Shown in pieces: positions 8,267 through 13,193 of a stretch of 21,225 nucleotides of DNA. The notes under the pieces were generated by a model. The model was not told the origin of the DNA, ran no database searches, and saw nothing but the letters and a program-made list of their open reading frames with translations. The stretch lies in NCBI GenBank assembly GCA_964520865.1, contig CAZFOY010000054.1, positions 1 to 21,225 on the forward strand, written 5' to 3'. The stretch comes from CAVQCT01 sp964520865. GTDB lineage: Bacteria; Zixibacteria; MSB-5A5; GN15; FEB-12. Both the position numbers and the translations under genes were made by a program. Positions within the stretch are counted from its first letter, which is position 1; each line of letters begins with the position of its first letter.

Positions 8267-8914
8267 ATGGCCGGTGAAGTAGTAGAACGGCAAAAGAAAG
8301 GCGGAAAGAAGGGTCTCAGAAGGCCCAAACGCCGTATCTCCATTCGTATCGATATGACACCGATGGTCGATATTGCTTTTCTCCTTTTGATCTTCTACAT
8401 GGTGACCACGGTGTTCGCGATGCCGCAGGCAATGGAGATCAACCTTCCTCCCGCTGACGAGAACAAGGACATCGAGGTGGCCGAATCTCACTTGTTGACC
8501 ATACGTGTCGATGAGGATGGCCGCTTCTGGTGGAATATGAAGACACCGACACCTGAGAATTTGCCTCAGTTGTTGCCGAGCGCTGCCTTGAAGCCGACTG
8601 ATACGGCTTCTTACAAGTTCAACCCGGATACCCTCCAGGGATTGCTGGTAGCGCTGAACCGGAAGGATGATAGATTAAACACTCTGATACTCATTAATCG
8701 GAAAGCTCCGTATAATGATATGGTCAATATTCTCGATGAGATTGACCAGATAGAGCGAAGCTGGAACGCCTACACGGCTAAACAGCAAGGTGTAAAGGTG
8801 GATCAGCTGCAGAAGAAGTTTTCATACCGCTATGCGATCGGCGAATGGGAAGATCGCGATACGAAGATTATGCAAGCTGCGGTGCAGCAAGCACACGAAA
8901 GGGGTGAACTATAA
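8267..8914 (+). CDS. exbD: ExbD/TolR-family protein, second, larger copy
   Basis: 215 aa. The same signature as the first copy (RIDMTPMVDIAFLLLIFYMVTT, Asp at residue 35) but with a longer basic N-terminus and a periplasmic part that is larger than usual, with a W-rich insert (GRFWWNMKTPTPENLPQLLP) and an added C-terminal helical region (about 165-215). The two ExbDs may form a hetero-oligomer in the ExbB channel (inference). The stop codon overlaps the ATG of tonB by one base (TAATG), indicating translational coupling. Confidence 0.92.
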   Translation: MAGEVVERQKKGGKKGLRRPKRRISIRIDMTPMVDIAFLLLIFYMVTTVFAMPQAMEINLPPADENKDIEVAESHLLTIRVDEDGRFWWNMKTPTPENLPQLLPSAALKPTDTASYKFNPDTLQGLLVALNRKDDRLNTLILINRKAPYNDMVNILDEIDQIERSWNAYTAKQQGVKVDQLQKKFSYRYAIGEWEDRDTKIMQAAVQQAHERGEL

Positions 8915-9648
8915 TGGCTCATCCGAACATACTGTATTCACCGTACGGCGCGTTTGAACTGAAATCGAAATACCAGCGGAATTTCCTGCTCGGTACTGTG
9001 ATTACGTTCTCAGTGGTTGCCCTCATCCTGCTTACGTCCTGGCTGGTTTCAGTCATACGTGGCGGCGATATGGACGCGATCAACAGCAACGCCGTGGTGA
9101 TCAAGACAGTGGCCGACCTCGGCCCGCCACCCAGCGTGGCCAAGCGTCCGCCGCAGGTTCAGGTTCAGCAGCCGAACGTCGCAGCGCCTAAGGTAGGTAT
9201 TCCGAAACCGGTAGCCGACGATGAAGTTCAGGACGAAGACGTCGTCTTGGCCACCCGTGAAGAGTTGGCTGAAATCGTCGCGCCTCCTGTGAATGCTGGT
9301 GGCGACGGTGACAATATTGTCGTCGACATCAACGATGATGACTACCTGCCGGCTCCGGACGAGTTCGTCCCGGTGGAAATTCAGCCTGAAATGGTCTATT
9401 ACGAGACCCCGGAATATCCGAGGCTGGCCAAGCAGGCCGGTATCACCGGCGTCGTCTGGGTCAAGGCACTTGTTGACAAGGAAGGAAACGTGCGTAACGC
9501 GATGATCGCAAAATCATCCGGCACGGCGTCCCTGGACGAAGCGGCGGTAGCGGCGGCGAAGAAGAACAAGTTCAAACCCGGCATTCAGAACGGTCGTCCG
9601 GTAAACGTCTGGGTGTCGTACAAAGTGGTCTTTGAACTGAACAACTAA
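8914..9648 (+). CDS. tonB: TonB family energy-transducer protein, first copy
   Basis: 244 aa, start overlapping the previous stop, AGGGGTGA upstream. Order: cytoplasmic N-terminus with a YSPYGAFELK.KYQRN motif (8-22), membrane helix 26-48, proline- and valine-rich periplasmic arm (69-100, PPQVQVQQP), acidic linker (101-160), and TonB C-terminal domain 165-242 with ETPEYPRLAKQAGITGVVWV, KSSGTASLDEAA and F.PG..NGRPVNVWVSYKV. It spans the periplasm to transmit force to outer membrane partners. The YGA/SFELK...YQRN motif is shared with the second copy and presumably contacts ExbB/ExbD. Last gene of the operon, followed by a strong terminator. Confidence 0.93.
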   Translation: MAHPNILYSPYGAFELKSKYQRNFLLGTVITFSVVALILLTSWLVSVIRGGDMDAINSNAVVIKTVADLGPPPSVAKRPPQVQVQQPNVAAPKVGIPKPVADDEVQDEDVVLATREELAEIVAPPVNAGGDGDNIVVDINDDDYLPAPDEFVPVEIQPEMVYYETPEYPRLAKQAGITGVVWVKALVDKEGNVRNAMIAKSSGTASLDEAAVAAAKKNKFKPGIQNGRPVNVWVSYKVVFELNN

Positions 9649-9675
9649 ACCGTCAAGACGCACTGTCAAGATACA

Positions 9676-9713
9676 GGGTATCTTTACCAAAGGTAGAGAT
9701 GCCCTTTTCTTTT
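9676..9713 (+). terminator. Strong Rho-independent terminator closing the TonB operon
   Basis: A 13-bp stem (9676-9688 with 9692-9704, two T-G pairs) with an AAA loop, followed by TTTTCTTTT. It lies 27 bases after the tonB stop. Confidence 0.93.
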
Positions 9714-9716
9714 GTC

Positions 9717-9734
9717 CGGAGAGTGCACACTCCG
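9717..9734. promoter_or_regulatory. Operator-like palindrome before second tonB
   Basis: CGGAGAGTGCACACTCCG is an 18-bp palindrome with one mismatched pair, centred on GTGCAC. It sits between the terminator and the second tonB (start 9849). It could be a regulator site or a small hairpin. I see no convincing -35/-10 pair next to it. Confidence 0.3.
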
Positions 9735-9848
9735 CGGAACCTCTTCGTCTCTTGGATGAGAGGTACAGCTTCTCAGCAGGCACCCCACCCGATACCTCGC
9801 ACCCTTCACACGCCTTACATTACACAACCTCCCGGGGAAGGAGCCACC

Positions 9849-10547
9849 ATGAGCTGCTCGAACAGTGCTCTGTATCTGCCCTATGGCAGCTACGAGTTGA
9901 AAGCAAAATACCAACGGAACCTGCTCCTGAGCAATCTGCTGCTCGGCGCNNNNNNNNNNNNNNNNNNNNNNNNNNNNNNNNNNNNNNNNNNNNNNNNNNN
10001 NNNNNNNNNNNNNNNNNNNNNNNNNNNNNNNNNNNNNNNNNNNNNNNNNTACGGACAGGATCGCCGACCGGAGCCGACTCATAAGGAACTTCCGGGAACG
10101 ATACCGGTGCCGGTGGCGGATGACTCGGACTGGCTGGACACCGTCACCATAGCAACCCAGGCGGAGTTGGCCGCCGTCGTCGGTGGATTCGACTCCGACG
10201 AAGGGGACAAAGGGGGAATCTATATCGCCCCGGAAGACACCGACTATATTCCTTCGCGAACCGAGTTCGTGGCGGCGGACAGGAGTCCGGCGTTCGTGCA
10301 CCAGGAAAAGCCGGAGTATCCCCGACTCCTGAAGAAAGCCGGCATTACCGGCAAAGTCGTTCTTCAGGCCCTGATAAACAAGCAAGGGGAGGTCCAGGAT
10401 GTGAAAGTGGTCAAATCGTCCGGTACGCGGGGGCTCGACGATGCCGCCGTGGCGGCCGCGTACAAGAGCACCTTCACACCGGCCATTTCGCACGGTCAGC
10501 CGATTTACATGTGGGTTTCATACGCGGTCGAATTTGTAATTGAATGA
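9849..10547 (+). CDS. tonB: TonB family protein, second copy (interrupted by assembly gap)
   Basis: About 232 aa, ATG with GGAAGGAG ten bases upstream; the frame is open from 9699 but the first 50 codons lack a ribosome site and overlap a terminator. The N-terminal motif YLPYGSYELKAKYQRN and the C-terminal domain (EKPEYPRLLKKAGITGKVVLQ, KSSGTRGLDDAA, F.PAI..GQPIYMWVSYAV) closely parallel the first TonB. The 100-N gap removes the membrane helix and part of the proline arm. The frame is kept on both sides, so the gene is probably intact in reality. Compared with the first copy the arm is shorter by about 18 residues if the gap size is true. It is a separate transcription unit, so the two TonBs may serve different conditions or partners on the same ExbB/ExbD motor. 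Confidence 0.88.
   Translation: MSCSNSALYLPYGSYELKAKYQRNLLLSNLLLGXXXXXXXXXXXXXXXXXXXXXXXXXXXXXXXXXXYGQDRRPEPTHKELPGTIPVPVADDSDWLDTVTIATQAELAAVVGGFDSDEGDKGGIYIAPEDTDYIPSRTEFVAADRSPAFVHQEKPEYPRLLKKAGITGKVVLQALINKQGEVQDVKVVKSSGTRGLDDAAVAAAYKSTFTPAISHGQPIYMWVSYAVEFVIE
9950..10049. other. Assembly gap (100 N)
   Basis: Exactly 100 unknown bases, a common placeholder length, inside the second tonB. The true length is unknown. Confidence 0.97.
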
Positions 10548-10557
10548 ACTCTTTGGG

Positions 10558-10583
10558 GGTCAACATTCAAGAGGATGTTGACC
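10558..10583 (+). terminator. Hairpin after second tonB, possible terminator lacking a T-run
   Basis: An 11-bp stem (10558-10568 with 10573-10583, one T-G pair) with an AAGA tetraloop, 11 bases after the tonB stop. No T-run follows, so it may protect the 3' end or act with Rho rather than terminate alone. Confidence 0.5.
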
Positions 10584-10662
10584 TGTTCGATAGAGTACAC
10601 GGTAACGTTTTCGCTGTATTAGCCTGGCGATCCGCGCTTGGTTGAAAGTCCCCAGTTCTATC

Positions 10663-10691
10663 TTGACACTTCCTTCATGGATAGTTATATC
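10663..10691 (+). promoter_or_regulatory. Putative sigma-70-type promoter
   Basis: Perfect TTGACA at 10663-10668, 17-base spacer, TATATC at 10686-10691. It would start RNA near 10698, just ahead of a ribosome site at 10715-10721 and the lipoprotein gene further on. It lies in a 408-base stretch (10548-10955) with no long gene. Confidence 0.55.
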
Positions 10692-10726
10692 TATGCGAGC
10701 AGGGTTCGTGAAACGAGAGGGACGTC

Positions 10727-10900
10727 TTGACGATCACAGCACATTCCATCGGACTTCTAATGAAGACAGGGGTAGTCTCTTTCGTTCAGTCCAACCTGCA
10801 ATATATTCCGGGCGGAATCAGTCACCAGTTTCAGAACAAGGAGGAGCGCGGGGAAATTATCTCATTGGTGTTTGCACCTTCGTGCGATAGTATGCATTGA
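10727..10900 (+). CDS. Possible 57-aa small protein, hypothetical
   Basis: A TTG start with GAGAGGG five bases upstream, about 30 bases after the predicted transcription start. 57 codons with GC-rich third positions (about 56%). The product begins LTITAHSIGLLMKTG and ends FAPSCDSMH, with no signal peptide and no family that I recognise. A longer frame over the same bases (10642-10890) begins upstream of the promoter's -35, so I prefer this one. If it is not a gene, the stretch is a ~260-base untranslated leader of the lipoprotein gene. Confidence 0.35.
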   Translation: MTITAHSIGLLMKTGVVSFVQSNLQYIPGGISHQFQNKEERGEIISLVFAPSCDSMH

Positions 10901-10955
10901 GTCTCAATCACGAGATAATCAGAGGGAAACGGCTTATTCTTAGGAGGTATCGATA

Positions 10956-11459
10956 ATGCGACTGAAACTATGGTTGCCTATATTGTTCATCGCCACGCTA
11001 CTTGTCTTTTCCGGGTGCGCCTCAATCATGCACGGATCCAAGCAGGAAATAACGTTCACCTCAAATCCCTCGGGAGCGACCGTGGAGGTCTTCTCCGATG
11101 TTTCCGAAGGACGGTGTGATACGCCGTGCAGCCTGATCCTGAGAAGGAATCAGAATTACCGGGTCGTTTTCAAGAAAGGCGGCTATCAGGATTTCGAGGC
11201 CCCGCTACGCAAGGGAACCGACGGGTGGATCTGGGGCAATATTCTATTCGGCGGCGTGATCGGTCTGGTGATCGACTTGACGAACGGGTCCGCCTACAAG
11301 CTTAGACCGGGTGAGCTTGAAGCGACGCTTTCGGCGACCACGCTGGGCGATCTGCCGGAACTGAAGGAAGGGGAGAGGGTCGGGATTCTCGATTTTGACC
11401 AGCTCAGCCCGCAAGAGAAAGAAAAGGTCAGCCACCTCGAGAAGGTGAGCTTGAGATAG
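10956..11459 (+). CDS. PEGA-like outer/inner membrane lipoprotein
   Basis: 167 aa with an excellent ribosome site (TTAGGAGGT) seven bases before the ATG. A lipoprotein signal peptide ends in LVFSGC, so Cys21 is lipid-modified. The mature part starts ASIMHGSKQEITFTSNPSGATVEVF and continues with SLILRRNQNYRVVFKKGGY, the pattern of a PEGA surface-binding domain (about 30-85). A glycine-rich hydrophobic stretch GWIWGNILFGGVIGLVIDL (89-107) resembles the segment in many PEGA-type lipoproteins, then a charged tail. Function unknown; envelope structural or binding role is likely. Confidence 0.82.
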   Translation: MRLKLWLPILFIATLLVFSGCASIMHGSKQEITFTSNPSGATVEVFSDVSEGRCDTPCSLILRRNQNYRVVFKKGGYQDFEAPLRKGTDGWIWGNILFGGVIGLVIDLTNGSAYKLRPGELEATLSATTLGDLPELKEGERVGILDFDQLSPQEKEKVSHLEKVSLR

Positions 11460-11490
11460 TGGGCTCACATCAAGAGCTCTGATTGTCTGC

Positions 11491-11525
11491 GAGAATGCCG
11501 GTGAATAAACCGGCATTCTTTGTTT
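11491..11525 (+). terminator. Rho-independent terminator after lipoprotein gene
   Basis: GAATGCCGGT (11493-11502) pairs perfectly with ACCGGCATTC (11509-11518) around a 6-base loop, extended by an A-T pair, followed by TTTGTTT. Confidence 0.88.
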
Positions 11526-11671
11526 GCGAAGGACGCTCAACAGTGACTTATGAAACCTCAGAGAGCCGCCCGTCGGAAGACCATTGTCGCGAGGTCAACC
11601 ATGCCTTATCTTGACGTGTATATGTGCCCGAATCGTCCGATGACACAGGTCGACAACAAGGAGCAGGCAGG

Positions 11672-12403
11672 ATGAAAAGCAATCTGATCAGTGAGTTGAA
11701 ACTGCAATTCAACCCTGTTGCGATACTATTTAGCGACACAAAGCCCGACGGTGCCCGTCAGATTCCGGAGGGGAAATTCAGCTGTGTAATGGCGCTATAT
11801 TCGTTAACGATGCGGAAGGGACAAACGGTCGCCTTCGATCGCTCGACCTACGGCTGTATCGGCGGGGGGGTGGGTCTCTGTCTTGGTGATACGTACAAGC
11901 CGAACAGGGATTTCATGGAGAACCTTCTTGCGGACGAGGAAGGATACTTCAAGACACGGTCGTTAGCCCGTGAGTTTATGGATGACTTTCCGTATGTTGA
12001 TATACCGAAGGAATATGTCGTATTCAAGCCGCTTGAAAAGATCGATGAGAAGTCTGAAAGTCCGGACCTGATATCCATACCGGCCAATGCCGATCAACTG
12101 TCCGCACTCGCTGCCCTGATCAATTTTCGACGTCACGGGAACAATCACGTTCATGCTCCCTTTTGCGCCGGCTGCCAATCCATTTGCGTTATACCTTACA
12201 ATGAGTCCAAACTGGAGCACCCCCGGGCCGTTATTGGAAATCTTGATTTGGCCGCTCGGAAGGTCATGCCGCCTGATATCCTGACCTTTACAGTACCATT
12301 CAAGACCTTTTGCGAGATGGAAGAGGATGTTCCGGTGAGTCTTATGCGAAGGAATACCTGGACCAAAATCGCGTCCAGGATTCATGTCCCGGAGAAAAAA
12401 TAA
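11672..12403 (+). CDS. DUF169-family protein, cysteine-rich
   Basis: 243 aa from the ATG at 11672, which has AAGGAG about ten bases upstream; a GTG at 11624 in the same frame has no such site. The layout fits DUF169: an N-terminal ELKLQFNPVAILFSD, a central GCIGGGVGLCLGD, then DQLSALAALINFRR and FCAGCQSICVIPY. Seven cysteines (38, 62, 70, 165, 168, 172, 214) include a C-x2-C-x3-C cluster, suggesting metal or iron-sulfur binding (inference). No signal peptide, so cytoplasmic. The biochemical role of DUF169 is not known to me, and neighbours give no hint. Just after the stop, GTAGAATC/GATTCTGC can form a hairpin, but its T-run lies in the loop. Confidence 0.82.
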   Translation: MKSNLISELKLQFNPVAILFSDTKPDGARQIPEGKFSCVMALYSLTMRKGQTVAFDRSTYGCIGGGVGLCLGDTYKPNRDFMENLLADEEGYFKTRSLAREFMDDFPYVDIPKEYVVFKPLEKIDEKSESPDLISIPANADQLSALAALINFRRHGNNHVHAPFCAGCQSICVIPYNESKLEHPRAVIGNLDLAARKVMPPDILTFTVPFKTFCEMEEDVPVSLMRRNTWTKIASRIHVPEKK

Positions 12404-12474
12404 AGTATCTTTGTAGAATCGGTTTTTCGGATTCTGCACATTCCCAAGCTCAGAATTGTCATGCGCGTTGCATT

Positions 12475-12519
12475 CCCGCCTCGGCGGGTTTACAACACCC
12501 GGCCATAAGAATGGTCGGG
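12475..12519. repeat. Pair of extragenic palindromic hairpins (REP-like)
   Basis: CCCGCC-TC-GGCGGG (12475-12488) is followed by CCCGGCCAT-AAGA-ATGGTCGGG (12498-12519), a 9-bp stem with one wobble pair. Compact G/C palindromes in a gene-free stretch are typical of REP-type dispersed repeats; copies elsewhere in the genome cannot be checked here. Confidence 0.5.
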
Positions 12520-12587
12520 CCTACAAGACACTGGTTGAGACGCAGTGGCACATTCCTATGGGTCGCCAATCGTCTTCAGCCAGTCTC

Positions 12588-12697
12588 GTAGCCCACGTCA
12601 GCGGGCTCGTAGGTCAGGAACCCTGCGTTCCTGACATTGACGAGGGGACGTTTCGATGCAAAAATCAGGAGGGGAGGGTTCCTGACCTACGGGCTAC
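12588..12697. repeat. Palindromic MITE/REP-like element, 110 bp
   Basis: Outer inverted repeat GTAGCCC (12588-12594) / GGGCTAC (12691-12697). Inside it is a perfect 16-bp inverted repeat, CGTAGGTCAGGAACCC (12608-12623) with GGGTTCCTGACCTACG (12676-12691). A third arm, GTTCCTGAC (12627-12635), also pairs perfectly with GTCAGGAAC (12613-12621), so two exclusive hairpins are possible. The left end carries about 13 bases extra. No transposase gene, no obvious target duplication. Non-autonomous element is an inference. Confidence 0.6.
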
Positions 12698-12741
12698 ATT
12701 GAAATCCACCACTATATCAACCAACAACTTACCTTACTCCC

Positions 12742-12763
12742 GTCCGCTTGGGCGGATTTTTTT
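12742..12763 (+). terminator. Rho-independent terminator
   Basis: GTCCGC (12742-12747) pairs with GCGGAT (12752-12757) around TTGG, and seven T follow (12757-12763). It would stop transcripts reading out of the DUF169 gene or the repeat region before the next promoter. Confidence 0.7.
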
Positions 12764-12785
12764 ATGCCTGAAATCCAATTTCAAC

Positions 12786-12814
12786 TTGACAGGTGCACAT
12801 ATGTGCAGTATCTT
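12786..12814 (+). promoter_or_regulatory. Promoter with palindromic operator between -35 and -10
   Basis: Perfect TTGACA (12786-12791), 17-base spacer, TATCTT (12809-12814). The spacer is almost filled by the perfect 14-bp palindrome TGCACATATGTGCA (12794-12807). A protein bound there would block or remodel RNA polymerase, so a repressor site is likely (inference). It drives the zinc-ribbon gene and probably the helicase; the ~87-base leader holds a hairpin TTCGGG/CCCGAA (12857-12874). Confidence 0.65.
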
Positions 12815-12907
12815 GATTGTGAGCCGATAGAATCACAGAAACGATCATCGGGCTGCTTCGGGAACCTCCCCGAAACGACTCATAAACGATTCAAAGGAAA
12901 ACCAGAC

Positions 12908-13120
12908 ATGGAAGAAATCAATCATCCGAGCAGTCGTCTCTCCGCCGAGCTGGTCGAGGATTATCATCATCCGTTTGGAGCGTTTGCGCCGGTCGTGCGC
13001 AACAGCCAGGATTATTCGTACATCAACGCCGCCTCCTGCCCCGATTGCGGCGGGGGGATGGTCAAACTGGGAAACTGTTTCAGCTGTCCTTCCTGCGGGT
13101 TTGCCAGCTGCAGTAGCTGA
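12908..13120 (+). CDS. Small zinc-ribbon protein resembling the C-terminal tail of class II ribonucleotide reductase
   Basis: 70 aa; AAAGGAAAA about ten bases before the ATG at 12908. The frame is open from 12764, but that would span the promoter and operator. The N-terminal 40 residues are polar with no known domain. Residues 44-68 hold six cysteines spaced C-x2-C-x9-C-x2-C-x2-C-x4-C (CPDC, CFSCPSC, GFASC), very like the cysteine-rich tail of B12-dependent ribonucleotide reductase NrdJ. No catalytic reductase domain is present nearby, so this is a free-standing zinc ribbon. It could bind nucleic acid or act as a redox or metal site (inference). It lies 73 bases before the helicase gene and is probably co-transcribed with it. 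Confidence 0.72.
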   Translation: MEEINHPSSRLSAELVEDYHHPFGAFAPVVRNSQDYSYINAASCPDCGGGMVKLGNCFSCPSCGFASCSS

Positions 13121-13193
13121 GTGAGAAATGGGCATAGATCAAGGGAAGCTTAGTCAGGGGTGTTCGGGCACCCGGAAAGGATGAGTTGTTGAG

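Noticed and set aside
10642..10890. 82-codon open frame
   Set aside because: Its start lies before the predicted promoter's -35 and has no ribosome site; the overlapping frame from 10727 fits the signals better.
12794..12807. NrdR-box reading of the promoter palindrome, given the NrdJ-like tail next to it
   Set aside because: The core does not match the NrdR consensus (C-A-C-T/A-A-T-A-T-A type); only palindromy is shared.
12404..12907. CRISPR array
   Set aside because: The repeats are inverted palindromes of differing sequence, without regular direct repeats and spacers.
12764..12907. N-terminal extension of the zinc-ribbon frame
   Set aside because: The region contains the promoter and its palindrome; the ATG at 12908 has a ribosome site.
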